Shown: positions 23,654 through 40,321 of the stretch, one piece after another
How the letters are laid out: the number at the start of each line of letters is the position of its first letter
How positions within the stretch are numbered: the first letter of the stretch is position 1
Assembly (NCBI RefSeq): GCF_030272615.1
Contig: NC_081408.1
Location: 403,301,389-403,365,388, forward strand
Direction of reading: 5' to 3'
Source of the DNA: Cryptomeria japonica
Lineage: Eukaryota; Streptophyta; Pinopsida; Cupressales; Cupressaceae
DNA: 64,000 nucleotides
Position numbers and translations under genes: made by a program
The notes under the pieces: generated by a model
What the model saw: the letters and a program-made list of their open reading frames with translations, nothing else
Database searches by the model: none
What the model was told of the DNA's origin: nothing

Positions 23654-24639
23654 TGATGAAGGGTACTCCCCTTAAAAACCCAAGCACAACAAAAATAGAG
23701 AAATACAGAGAAATCGCTTAACAATGCATAGATTGATAATGCTTGAGGATGATTACAAGTGAACATATGCCTTGCTTATATAGGCAAGAGATGATGGAGT
23801 AGTTGAAACTACCCTTTGTAGACATAAAATTTTCTATCCCATTTGGATTCAATTTTTCCAATCTTTAGGTGGATCCATTTCACTATCAACCATTATATTA
23901 TTCCATTATTCTGTATTATTATATTATGCCAATATTCATTTATCATTTAATATATTATCAATTTAATCTATAATATTCACCCATTATTTATTACTATTTA
24001 TCATCCCATTTGATCCATTTAATATTATTATTATTATCCATTATTATTATTATTCCATTCACTCATTTTAATCCATTTAATATTAATATTATGCATTATT
24101 AGATTCATTTCACCCACATATACGACTAACCTTCTTGCACAATTGCTTCACTCTCCTTTTAATATTTCCACTTCCGCTTGCTACAACAGTCCATTGAATG
24201 TGGTACTAATACATCTCCATCAATATTTTGCCAAGCACATTCACCCTGTGAGCTGGATCCACCCTAGGGACAAGTATAAATACAATGCCTTTCTCCTCAT
24301 TTCTATAGACAATCTATGCGATTTTACACTCTTGCATTTCTCAAGCTTTCTTTCTTTCATTGGTTATTTCATTTTTTATTTTAAATCTCCAATAAATCAT
24401 AGCCTCTTGTGTGTGCTTCTAAGAGCCATTTTATTTACATAAGATCTTGATTTAAGGAGTATAATAGAGATAATTAGTTTCATTTCTTGTCAATTAGATT
24501 AGGGTGTTTCGTTATTCATATATGCATATTTGAATAATCTTCTTGTAGGTTCTCTATTATTTGGATGTTGGAAAGACCCAAATATTAATCCATAAGATCT
24601 CAAGTCCATTTCATTTCCTCCATCTTCACCCTTGTTACA
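23654..24639 (-). repeat. Gypsy B 5' LTR (outer end uncertain)
   Basis: The inner end is set by the primer-binding remnant next to it; the LTR begins TGATGAAGG on plus. On the minus strand a CTATATAAG TATA box (plus 23774-23782) sits about 120 bp from the inner end, as in an LTR promoter. The interior (23890-24110) is an ATT/TTA-rich degenerate microsatellite. The outer end at TTGTTACA (24639) is chosen only for its terminal CA. Confidence 0.45.
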
Positions 24640-25058
24640 ATTAAATGCCTAAAGCAATTATGAAATAATGAGCTATGACTCATCCCTATCTAGAATGCCA
24701 CCTAAGATAACTAATATCAACTTTATTAAATGACAAGTTACAAAAAGTGACTTTTTGATAACTAACTAAATATTTATTAATAAAAAGTTACAAAAGTAAC
24801 TTTATGATAACTAACTTTTTGTTTATTTTGTTTATTTTTTTTCTCTCTTTTTGTTTTTCAACAAATAGAAATTTTTCCATTTCTAGCTTTATTGAAAAAT
24901 AACAATTTTTTTTTGGGGGTGATGCAAGATTGCTCTTACACCCTGGATGTTCATCATTTGTGTTCCTCCCTAGCCACTCTTTGCATGGGCCCCTAAATAA
25001 GAACTTGAAATATCTATCACTCTCCTCTACAAAGTATGAGTAGAATCATGTGGCTGGT
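24640..25058. other. Intergenic AT-rich sequence
   Basis: No coding signal. A short imperfect duplication, AAGTTACAAAA(A)GT(A/G)AC, occurs at 24730-24810. A T-rich run at 24826-24920 contains a GGGGG block. Confidence 0.5.
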
Positions 25059-25553
25059 TCATATGATCTTGTGACCTACGAGACAAAGAAGAAAACACAT
25101 GCGTAGGTGCATTATCATTAGTGACACCCCTAGCTTCCATATCTCAACTTCGTAAATCAAGTTTGTTGGTCTTCTCAAAAAAGAACATTCTTCCACACCT
25201 TTTCCTCTAATATGAAGAAGGTGGGCATACACTCCAGTAATGTTAGCATAAAATTCAAGTGCATAAAAGTTGAACTTCCAAAACCTTGTACCTCTAGATG
25301 ATGCAGTTCTACTTGGCAATTTTGTTGCAAATTATTTTAGAGGAGACTTATGATCAGAAAGATCGCTAACATACTCTTCTTGTAATGTGGAGGGGTAATT
25401 TATACTTGTAGCCACACTTTCTATGGAATTAGCAGTTTGGGTTTTAGTTTCATTCTCATGGCCAACCCTCTTAGCCTCATGTGCATAACTAGATTTAGTA
25501 CTTTCACTATGAACCTAGACCTCATCCTTATTCATGCCATGAGAAGTCATTGT
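25059..25553 (-). pseudogene. Unrecognised reading frame, interrupted
   Basis: A minus-strand frame from an ATG at 25553 (MTSHGMNKDEV) runs to the stop near 25059, broken by two stops, at about 25520 and 25340. The last part is open for 86 residues (SRGTRFWKFNFYALEFYANITG). It has no motif I recognise. It lies between the gypsy B LTR and copia-1. It could be a retroelement or gene fragment, or chance. Confidence 0.25.
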
Positions 25554-25665
25554 GATACTACAATAAAATATAAGTTTATAATTCTAAAAGTTTCAACTTT
25601 TAGCCTAATTTGACAAACTTAAAAATAAAATTCTAAATTTCAACATTGAATCTTGATGACAATAT

Positions 25666-26726
25666 TGTTTGGATTAAGGTGTCTCAACCTTTGAAAATCC
25701 TAACATTGATTATTGTAATATTTGATATAATTTATTATTTTCTTTAATTAATTTTCCACAAATATGTAGTCATCTAATGGGACCCATGGGATTTGTGGTG
25801 ATTGCATGACACACATGTTACACATGTGGAGGTAGGCGTCCCACTTTGAGGATATTATATTAATGATATGTAAGTGCTAAGTGTCATATTATGATAGATT
25901 TATGACAAAATATATGACAAGATCTATGACACACTTACATTGACAATCTATGACAAATTTTATGACATAATGGACTTGAGTGGTAGGAGACATCTTTGCA
26001 TGGAGAAGTTAGGCACCCAAGTTGTGTAATGACAAGCTATAAAAGGATCAATTAATAATAGTCAATTATGATAGATTCTCTTATGGTTGTAAGTGTTGTT
26101 AGTCATGATTATTTTTATGACAACCATAAGATGTGTAAGAACATTTTTAATACCTAAATATAGTAAATTTTGGGCACCCAACTTAGGAGGTATGAATGAG
26201 GAGTCAAAGGATGATGTAAATGAGTTATTTGTATGCTTACAAATGGTTGAAAAAGTGTGCAAAGTGTTTTGCATGAACCCCTCATCTATCTTCATCTAGA
26301 AGCTTCCTCCTTTGCTATGTTTCTCCATATAAGGTAGTCTTGGAGAGTATTATGTATATTATGTTTTGCAAGTGAAGTGTTACACTACCACAATCAAATT
26401 AGATTGTGGGTTATTGATCGAACATTCCTGTTGAAGAAGCTAAGTGTTGATATTATATTGTAATTGGACCAAAGTGTTGATATTGTATTGTAATTGATAG
26501 GCTTATTGAAAATATAAAGTACTGTGCTTTTGGAGTGTGAGATTTTTCTCTTGAAAGGGTTTTTCCCAGTATATCATGTCTTCATTGTGGTATATTGTTT
26601 GCATGTTATTATCTCTAGAATACATTTCTTATTTCGTAATAGTTAAGATTTTTAAGATAATTTTCTCTATCTCCCCCACTAGATTAGTGTTAGGAAGTGT
26701 TTTTCATACCTTGGATTCCTTTCAAT
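25666..26726 (+). repeat. Copia-1 5' LTR
   Basis: It starts TGTTTGGATTAAGGTGTCTC and is similar to 30861-31793 along its length (GTGGAGGTAGGCGTCCCACTTTG in both). A TATAAAAGG box at 26039-26047 is the probable promoter element. It carries about 110 bp around 26330-26470 that the 3' LTR lacks. That block includes a short internal duplication of GTGTTGATATT(G)TATTGTAATTG. Confidence 0.82.
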
Positions 26727-26843
26727 TTGTATAAGAGCTTGGATAGTTTTAGTTTCATTGTTAGGTAGTGGGTTCTTTATTCCAATCTTAATTTGAGTGG
26801 GAGCTTTTGCAAATTATTTTCAAAATCTTGTTGCAGGAAGAAG

Positions 26844-29800
26844 ATGGAAAGCACATCCATAAAAGTCGAGATAGAGAAGTCTAACAACACTAACTTCAAA
26901 CAATGGAAGTTTAAAATGGAGGATATACTCATAGATCAAGATTTATGGGTTGCAATATATAAAACAATAATAGTCACCATGGCCTAGGATGTTTGGGATG
27001 TAATTAATAAAAAAGCTAAGGTCCTCATAAGTCTCTACCCATGAAGAGAAGAGTGTGAAAGATATTTGGTAGAAGCTTGTAGATGTTTATCATGATAAAT
27101 CCATGGTAAACAAGTTCTTCTTGAGAAATAAAATGTATTATTTGAAGATGGAATATAGAGGATCAATTTTCAATCATATTAATTCACTTTAACAAGATAA
27201 TTACTCAACTAGGCTATGTAAGATCAAGGAGGATGATTGTTGCACGCTTTTGTTGTGTTCCTTGCTAGACTCATGGGACCACCTTGTTATCACTATTGGG
27301 AGTACAACCACCAAGTTCAAGATGGATGAGGTGGTAGCATCGTTACTTTTTGAAGAGATGTGAAGGAAGACTTTTGAGTCAGCTAAGGAGGCTCTTGTAG
27401 TTTGTGGTATATCAAAAGAGAAAGGAAACAAGAAGGACATGAAAGATGAAAGACAAATCCTATGGGAGATCTAAGTCTCCTATAATATTCAAGGCAGAGT
27501 GTTGGAACCATGGAAAAATTGGTCACTTTCATAAAGAATATAAGGAGGAAAAAAAGAAGAGAAACTTTGATTCAAATTCAGATAAATCCTATGAAGATGA
27601 TGGTGAAGCCTTTGTCACAACATTTGGTAACACATGAATTGGAAGATATGTGGTCGATAGATGCAAGTGCATCTTTCCAAATGACCTCACATCAAGGTTG
27701 GCTTACAAAGTATGAAGAATGTGATGGTGTATCTTGGTGATGACTCTCATCTAAAGGATATTGGTCATTGAAAATTTAAGATTAGATTCTTTGATGACAA
27801 AGTGAAGGAGATCGATGGTGTTATGCATATCTCGGGTTTGACACAAAATCTACTCTTTGTAAGTGAATTGATTGATGTGGGTGTGCAAGATGTTTTATCA
27901 CTATGTGCATGCAAGATGAGTAGACATTCTATTGTGCTTACTAAGGGTGCTCAAATTGGCACCATGTATAAGCTAGATGTGCATGCACAATTTAATAAAA
28001 TAATACTTCTGTGAAGCCAAAGAAAAGGGCTCTAGATTCTTCATCCTCACTGTCAGATTGAGCTATGAAGATATCTATTACTTTTACATATGATGTTTGT
28101 GCTTTTTGGGTACCTAAAGGTGCCAATTCTTTGGAGATGAAATTTATAGTGAAGAAGATGATGTTATGACATCAAAGACTTGGTCACATTGGTGAGAAGA
28201 GTCTCAAAAACCTAAAAAATAAATGTCTCATAGAGGGGATTGATGATTGTAATCTCGAGTTTGATTTTTATAAATACTGCATTTATGGCAAGCAAAATAG
28301 TGTTTAGTTTTACTCTAGCTCTCACAAATCATCTAGGTTGTTGGACTTGATACATTCTGATGTTTTTGCTCTTGTTAATGTTCCTTTGATTTCTAAACCT
28401 ATGTATTTTGTATCATTTATAGACAACTATAGTCGAAAGACACTTCTTTATTTTCTCAAAAGAAAATATGAAGTCTTTAGTCAATTTAAGGATTTTAAGG
28501 CTCTTGTTGATGATCAGGCTTGTACAAAGATTAAGTGTTTAAAGATTGACATCAATGGTGAGCACTGAGTTTTGTTTGGTAGATTTTGATAGGTTTTTTT
28601 AAGAACCATGATATTGTGAGGCATAAGACAACTCCATACACCCCTCAACATAATGGAGTTGCGAAGATGATGAATAAGATGTGAATGGAGAGGGCTAGGA
28701 GTATGCTTAGTGGTGTTTGCCTCAAACAAAAATTTTGGGTTGAAGCTATAGCCACTACCCACTATTTGGTAAACAGATCTCCTAAATCAATGCTTGTTGA
28801 TAAAACACCTATTGAGACGTGGTTAGGAAAGAATTACTTGATGAGACATCTCAAAGTATTTGGTTACAAATATTATGCTCACATTTTGAGTGAAGAAAGA
28901 TCTAAGTTGGAGAACATGGTCATTAAGTGCATCTTTATTGGATATGGTGTCAATGTAAAAGGGTTCACACTTTGGGATCTAGTGATATAGAAGGTTCGCT
29001 ATGACAAATTGTTATTTTCAGAGAGATGAAACCTTTCACTATTGAGATACAACTAGAGAAAGAGGAGAAACAAATTAAGGAGGTATTTTAGGTTCCTTCT
29101 ATCCTTCAGAAAGAACTATGAGCTCCTAGTGGACTTAATGATGAGGAGGGATTTAGTAGCTCTAAAAGTTACGAAGAAGATGAAGAACCTTAATCTTAGC
29201 CTTTGAGGAGGTCTATGAGAATCAAGGAACGACCATATAGGTTTGGTTATTCATTGTTAGATTCTAGTTGTATTTTTGCTTTCATTGCTAACATTGATGA
29301 TCTTAGGACTATTACAAAGGCTATGGATATGAATGATGTAGTTTCTTGGATTTGGTGGCTTTGACTGAAGGACACAAGTCCGTGAGATGTAAATGGGTGT
29401 TCAAGAAAAAGCTGGGTCCTGACGGTAGTGTTGAGAAGCATAAAGCATGGTCGATTACAAAGGGGTATTCCTAGGTTGAAGGAATAGATAATGGCAAGAT
29501 TTTGTTTTTTGTTGTAAAGTTGACATCCATTTGGTTCTTATTATCACTTTTTATATCTCATGATTAGAAAATCAAGCAAAGGGATGAGTAGACAACATTT
29601 CTTCATGGTGATTTGGAAGAAGAGATCTATATGTCATAGATAAAGCAATTTATGGTGAAAGGTAAAGAAAATATAGTTTGCAAGTTTAAAAAGTCCTTGT
29701 ATGGTCTAAAATAGTCTCCTAGGATGTTGTACCAAAAGTATGATACTAATGTGTTGAGTTTGGGATTTTGGAGGTCTAATTTGATCATTGTGTTAATTCC

Positions 29801-30800
29801 CAAATCAATTATGGTCGCATTCTCATTATCGCATTATATGTGGATGATATGTTACTATGTAGGAATGAATATTTGATTTTTGACTTGAAGTCTTAATTGT
29901 CAGCACAATTTAAAGTGAAAGATTTGGGTACAACTAGGTACATTTAGGGGATGAAGATCAAAATAGACAAAGTTTACTGAAAGCTTTTGTTAAGCTAGAG
30001 TAAGTATGCGAATTCAATGTTGGAGAGATTTAGCATGATAACTTGTAGATCCATGATAGTTCTTGTTGCATTAGGAACAAAGTTATCTACAGAGGATTGT
30101 CCAAAATCTCCTATTGAGGTGGATGACATGGCCAATGTCACATATGCAAGTGGTGTTGGTATTATTATGTATGTCATGGTCCGTACTAGACTAGACATTG
30201 CCCAAGTAGTGGGAGTTCTAAGCAATATGTGGCTAATCTTGGATAGGTGCATTGGGATGCAATTAAGAGAGTGTTTAGATATTTGAGGGGTACTTTTGAG
30301 TATTTCTTTCATTTTCATCATTATCCTACTATACCTTAGCATTCTGTGAGTATCTATGGATATGTCGATTTAGATTGGGTAGGTGACATTGATAGAAGAA
30401 GATCTACCAATGGTTATGTTTTTACTATGTATGGTGGTGCTATTAGTTAGATGAGTAAGCAACAAGTTGTAATCACTTTGTCCATGACAAAAGAAAAGTA
30501 TATGGAAGCTACTCATGCTTGTAAGGAAGTCATTTAGGTTAGATGATTGTGTTCAAATATTGAGTTTGATGCAAAATTGATTACTATCTATCATGACATT
30601 TAGAGTACCATTTGCTTAGCAAATAATCTAGCTTTCCAAGCCAGAACAAAGCACATTGATGTTCAATTTTATTTTGTTTGAGATATGGTAGAGGATGGGA
30701 AGGTAAATTTGGAGAAAGTTGACACTTTGATGAATGTTGTAGATGCATTGACAAAACTAGTGAGCACATAGAAGTTCAAACGGTGTTCCAGTTCTATGGG
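26844..30800 (+). pseudogene. Copia-1 Gag-Pol (decayed)
   Basis: Gag starts at ATG 26844 (MESTSIKVEIEKSNNTNFKQ, the N-terminal copia Gag type). A damaged zinc knuckle, CWNHGKIGHFHKEY (last Cys lost), lies at about 27500-27540. The protease region is at about 27645 (WSIDASASFQM, where the expected Asp-Ser-Gly-Ala has become Asp-Ala-Ser-Ala). Integrase lies at 28338-28990 (HSDVFALV..., FIDNYSRKTLLYFL). Reverse transcriptase lies at about 29330-30000 with LYVDDMLLC near 29830. RNase H lies at about 30340-30760. Dozens of stops and several frame changes leave it nonfunctional. Confidence 0.82.
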
Positions 30801-30860
30801 CCTCTTAGCCCTTGTAATTGATCTATGGGCCATTTGGAAGGTCTTCATCGAGTGGGAGAA

Positions 30861-31793
30861 TGTTGGAATTAACATGTCTCAACCTTTGCAAATCCTATTG
30901 ATTATTATAATTTTAAATATATTTATTTATTATTTTATTTAATAAATTACCTAGATAAATGTCTACTTATCTAGTGGGACCCATAGGCTTGGTGGCAACC
31001 TACTTGGTGATGATTGTATGACACATATGCTGCACATGTGGAGGTAGGCGTCCCACTTTGAAGATATTTTATTAATGATATGCAAGTGCCAAGTGTCATG
31101 TTATGACATATTTATGATAAAATCTATGACATGATCTATGACACACTTACATATCAGCCTATGACAAATTTTGTGAAGAATGGACAAGTGGTAGGAGACA
31201 CCTTTGCATGGAGAAGGTGGGCACCCACATTGGGTAATGATAGGGTGTAAGAGGATCAATTATTAAATGTCAATTATGATGGATTCTCTTACAACTGTAA
31301 GTGCTGTCAGTCATGATTATTTTTATGATAATCATAAGATGTGTAAAAGCATTTGTCATACCTAAATACAATAAATTTTGGGCACCCAACTTAGGAGGTT
31401 TGAATGATGGGTCAAAGGATGATGTACATGTGTCATTTGCATGCTTAGAGGTGGTTGGAATTGCTTGAACCCCTCTTTTTGTCTTCATCTAGAAGCTTCT
31501 TCCTTTATTGTATTTTTCCATATAAGGTTGTCGTGTTGATATTGTATTACAATTGATAAATTTATTGAAAATACAAGTATTGTGCTTTTGGAGTGTGCGT
31601 GTGTTTTTTTTTTCTCTCGAAAGGCTTTTCCCTACGTGTATCGTGTGTTCATGGTGGTATATTATTTGCATGTTTATTATCTCTATCTAAATGTGTTTCT
31701 TATTTCATAATAGTTAAAATCTGTAGGAAAATTTGCACATCTCCCCCACTAGATTAGTGCAAGAGTTTTCCACACCTTTGCTTCCTTTCAACA
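30861..31793 (+). repeat. Copia-1 3' LTR
   Basis: It starts TGTTGGAATTAACATG immediately after the polypurine tract and ends CCTTTCAACA. It is a homologue of 25666-26726. Directly downstream, ACAATGA is tandemly repeated three times (31792-31812). Confidence 0.85.
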
Positions 31794-36047
<4,254 letters not shown>

Positions 36048-38806
36048 GTACATATAAGCCAGGTTTGTTCCTATGGAGTATAATGGTTCTGAAGACTTTA
36101 GTCATAAGATGCATCTTGGTTGCTAACTACAGATCCACATGCCACGCTGATTATTTTTCAGAAACTCAAAGAATTTCTTTCATCGATGTTGATATTAAGG
36201 ATATTTGATTTTATGGAGGCTTCAAGGTTTTGCTTTGAAGCAATCATACTTTGAGTACCACTTACGAGATTAGTCTCATTGTCTCAGAAATACAGGACCT
36301 TGTGGGTCCATCTTCACTCTTGTATTTGACATATATTATTCCTAATTCTTCAAGAAACATAAAGAGGTTAAGGACTTGGTGGTTTGATGGGAACAATCTT
36401 AGGTTTGCTAATCATCCATGGGACACTTCAGTTAGTGATGAGATTAGCAGTTGCTACTGTAGGTCATACCTATGGTTCACTTTGATATGTAAATAAGACA
36501 TTTTGTGGGATGGCTGATGAAGCATGATTTGAAGACATAAAAAATACAGGTAAATGTTCCATTACATGCATTTGGAAGTTTGTTTGGAGCAAGTTGTAAT
36601 TTGTATGGAATTCGGTGGAGTCATGTCATTGCTCTTAGTGAGCATGATACTGAACAACATCACTTTTCACTCTCACTCAAGAATGCCGTTTCTATACTAC
36701 TGAATTGCTAATATGTTAGCAACAAAATTGTGATTACATACAAGCTGCTGAAAGTGAACTGTAATGAGACAGCTAACATTATTTTTTGAGTAAATTTATT
36801 GAGATTTTAAAAATGCCTTTTGGGATAATTGCGTCCCTTTTCTCATATACTACTGACTTTTAATAAAATGTCATTTAATTGAGAACTGGTTTATCATTTT
36901 AGGCTGTTTTGGTTAATTTGCAACCAATATTCATCATTGTTCGAGATGGGCATATCAAGATTTGTACACACAACAGAGTTAGTTTATTTCTGTGTTATTG
37001 GCACCTAAAGTTAAAAAGTTGATAGAACATTCAACCTAACCCTTCAAATGTTTTATGATGTTTTCTAAAGCAATTATTGTTTACGTTGCAAATGGCTCAT
37101 GAATAACAGAATCATAATTAATGGTTATGTAATGTTTGTCCTTGAAATTCAGATAAATTTTCTGGCTTCTTTTGGGTCAAATATTAAAAGTGATTTAGTT
37201 GTTCTGCACTTATGGTGAATGCATGCGTAGCGGATCGTAAGAAGTTTTCAACATTTTCCTAATGGATCATAAAGAATAAGGAATCCAACTTTTTGCTCTA
37301 TTCCTCGAACTTATTCTAATACCTTATACCGTAGCAGGGGCAGAAGTCTTGTCAGACGCACTAGTATAATCTCAAATGAAATATATCATATATCCATCTC
37401 AACTTTTGAGTAATATAGATGCAATTCCAGCTGTTGCAATCAAAATATCAGTTCTGTGGGCACTAATAAAAAATGGTGAAACAATTGTTTACAGCTTTTC
37501 GTTAGTTTTTCTTTACAAATGTAATGTAAAGACACTTTAGTTGATGCTTTAATCCCATCGGGGACCATTTATGACCCCAATCTGCCAGTCGCCCCATATC
37601 AGAAGTAAGCAAGGAAGGCATGGCTTAACAACCATGATCATTACAACCCAGTTTGGTGGGTGTCAAAATGCAATATGACCTACAAAAACCCAAAGTGAGA
37701 TGACGTGAATAATCATCACGAAGCATACTTGCGTTTGAAATTTGAAGCAAGCTTGAGGAAATTATAGAGCGAAGATTTCACATCTGGACGGAGTTTCTCA
37801 TCAAGCAGCACAAAATTGTTTATAAGACAGATGAGTGATGGGGTTTTGTACACAGATGAATAACCAATTTTTTAATCTGAAAATGGATCCAATTTCTGAT
37901 CGGAAGGTCAGTTGTTCATCCACATATAGTCAACGAGACCTGGTTGAGGTTTATTTTCAGCGGTCAAAGAGTTTTTATGTAAGTTTGTTGTTAGGGTTAC
38001 TTCAATAGTCTTCAATACACAATGATTTGCCTAAATAAGCTTTATAAGAAATAAATACTATAAAAGAAAAGGTACAATTGTGAGAAAAGACTTACTTTGA
38101 ATGATCAGGAATTATTGTGAATAGGAAAATGCGTCATGGAAAAGCGTAAAGAAGCTACATAAAAAAGTGGTAGATAAGAGCATGAATCACATCAAAATAA
38201 TATGTATGGGAGAATAAGGAAATTTGGAGGATTTATGAGACATTTATGAATGAAACATGAGAAATGAATTGGAAGACATGTGCAAGATGCTGTATAAGCT
38301 GATGAAGTATATTACTGTGTGGTTTTATGTATATTGGTGTATAAAATTTATTAAAATCTGTTTTGGACATATTACATATTTAAGCTCTTTTTTTTATTTT
38401 ATTTTATTTATACTAGGATTTATTGCTAAGTTTCTTTGTCAATAAGGTCAAAACATAGACTTGGGATGATCTAGAGCATCCCGGAGAGATAGATGATATA
38501 TGTAGGCATCAAAACAAGGTGGTTTTCAAGTTTTGATTTCGTTTTTTTGTCGTTTTCATGGTCAATAAAAGTGTCATTGATCATAGAAAATATATAATTA
38601 ATTGTGTCAAACAAACCATGACTGTAACAAAAGGATCACGATGATTGTGAATGTGCAAAAGCTTCTTTGTAGAAAGTGGCAAATTCATCACAATTTGAAT
38701 GCAGGTTGGATTACTCAAAACAACTTCTATGCATTGGACTGCAACTTTTCGCATCTAAGAAATGTAAGGGAGTCTATGTTAAGCAATTTGGGATAAGGTG
38801 CAAGCA
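36048..38806. other. SRPK 3' flank and intergenic sequence
   Basis: The first several hundred bases probably hold the 3' UTR. One AATAAA signal lies at 36862-36867, about 815 bp past the stop, and further T-rich stretches follow. No other gene, RNA gene or paired repeat was recognised. A T-rich run with TTTTATTT repeats is at 38385-38415. Confidence 0.4.
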
Positions 38807-38890
38807 TTGTTATTCATACTTTCCTCTCATAACTCAAATTTGTGGTTTGGCCTTACAACTATATTTATTAGTGATGTTTTATATTGCCAT
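38807..38890 (+). repeat. 84-bp direct duplication, left copy
   Basis: This segment (TTGTTATTCATACTTTCCTC to TATATTGCCAT) directly precedes copia G. It recurs at 44887-44970 directly after copia G, with two substitutions. It is far longer than the 5-bp duplication that copia integrase makes. Confidence 0.9.
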
Positions 38891-38891
38891 T

Positions 38892-39196
38892 TGTTAGAGT
38901 TATCATGTATTAGCTAATAATTATTTATTTAATTATTAGTCTATTATCCTCCACGCTTAAGCTAAACTTAGGCTTTTAATAATATGGTTTTAATTATTAA
39001 ATACACTTTATCCCTTTCGGGTTGCATATTCTCCTTTTATAAGGATTGTATTGTACTTTTATTTTATTTCCTCTCTGAATGATAATCTTCTTCTTCAAAG
39101 CCATTATTGCTTTTTGCCTCCATTCTTCTTTTGTGACAGGTATTTTGCTTGCAGGTTTTCTTGGGATCTCTAAAGAAGTATTTTTCAACTTCTTCA
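38892..39196 (+). repeat. Copia G 5' LTR
   Basis: It starts TGTTAGAGTTATCATG, ends CTTCTTCA immediately before the primer-binding site, and has a TTTTATAAGG promoter-like element at about 39036. An extra T at 38891 separates it from the flanking duplication. Confidence 0.85.
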
Positions 39197-40321
39197 TGGT
39201 ATCGGAGCCAACATTTGCTGCTACTTGTTCCTGATTTTTCAGAAGATTATTTGGAAGCCAGGGTTTCAGTTTTTTCAAAGTTTTTATTTGCATATGGGGT
39301 GCTTCTTTATTTATGGGCATTTTGGGTTCAAACGGACCTCACCGTTGAGCTTAGAACACCTAAAACCCCCCATTTTCATATAAAATTTGTCCAATTTGGA
39401 CAACTGTGGCTCTGACATTCTTTTATTTTATTTTTGCCCTTGTTGGGCACATTTTTCGAAAAATAATAATTATCGGGCAGTTTTACGGCATGCCTAGGCT
39501 GATAACATAACCATCGACCATTGGGGCCAGCCTTGGCGGTTACCGCCGACCTGCACAGTGGTTACCGCCTGCCTGCCAACGGTTACTGTTGACTGACAGT
39601 CTTCACACCACTCGCCGCCCCTGCCAACCACAACCCGCTGCCAGACACCCCGTCGCTCTGCCGCTGAAAGACTCGACTGCCACTCAGAAAATTGCGCCCC
39701 CCGACCACCGCCTGGCCACCGCCGCTCAACCCAGTCATCACCTCCCTGCCACCAGGAGGGAGGGTTTTTTTTTTCCTTGAAAGCCTTTTGACAGGGGGGT
39801 AGTTTTTTCATCATAACTTGGGCAAACAGAGTCGGTTTTTTGAAAATGAATAGGCGCTGAAAAGCTATTTTTGAGCTCTATTAAGATCTAGAGGTGAGAT
39901 TTGCTGATTTTTTCATTTTGTACCTATTTTTTGCCGTCAAAGTCAGAGTTGTTTTCTGCACGCCGAGAGCCATAACTTGGGCAAACGGACTCCGTTTTCG
40001 GCAAATGAATAGGTGTTGGAAAGGTCTTGGAGAGCTCTATTCAGATTTGGGGTTCATTGTTCCAGAAATTTTACCAGGTACACAAGATATTGTCTGGAAT
40101 TTTTTTTTTGCTCTTGCCTTTCTTTCTGGCTATCAGATTGTACCGGGGTTTGGTTTTTTCATCTTGTGGGAGGTGTTATTTTCTACTTTTTGTAATTTAC
40201 TTCAAAAAATCAGAATACCTAAAATTCAAACAACAAACCCCCTTCTGCATCCTATGTCTAGTTTGAAAGATCACTTAATTAAAAAACACAAGAGCAGGAG
40301 TAGGTACAGGTACATGTACAC
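39197..40321 (+). other. Copia G 5' leader with GC-rich island and internal duplication
   Basis: After the primer-binding site comes a 1.1-kb noncoding leader. About 39515-39755 is strikingly C/G-rich (ACCGCC, CTGCC, GCCGCC words) in an AT-rich window. A ~87-bp segment starting CATAACTTGGGCAAAC occurs at 39812-39898 and again at 39971-40057 with substitutions. Open frames here are not conserved coding. Confidence 0.6.

Larger units (their letters stand above)
22176..24639 (-). mobile_element. Gypsy B: 5' part of a Ty3/gypsy element
   Basis: On the minus strand, a probable LTR (24639-23654), a primer-binding-site remnant (plus 23641-23651, minus TGGTATTAGAG), gag (from 23559) and the start of protease follow in order. 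Gypsy C then inserted at 22175/22176. The rest of gypsy B would lie to the left of gypsy C and was not recognised, so it is lost, too diverged, or outside the window. Confidence 0.7.
25666..31793 (+). mobile_element. Copia-1: complete but decayed Ty1/copia element
   Basis: A 5' LTR (25666-26726) and 3' LTR (30861-31793) enclose gag, protease, integrase, reverse transcriptase and RNase H in Ty1/copia order on plus. A degenerate primer-binding site (TGTATAAGAGCTT, about 26728-26740) follows the 5' LTR, and a polypurine tract, GAGTGGGAGAA, precedes the 3' LTR. Flanking 5-mers do not match, so the target duplication is lost. The element ends about 1.4 kb upstream of the SRPK start codon. Confidence 0.85.

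Noticed and set aside
37540-37690. Resemblance to 5S rRNA or a tRNA-derived element
   Set aside because: Short shared words only; no box A/C spacing, no terminal pairing and no flanking duplication.
39494-39814. 106-residue minus-strand frame rich in Gly and Trp, and a plus-strand frame in the same place
   Set aside because: Both come from the GC-rich copia G leader, where stops are rare; no homology visible.
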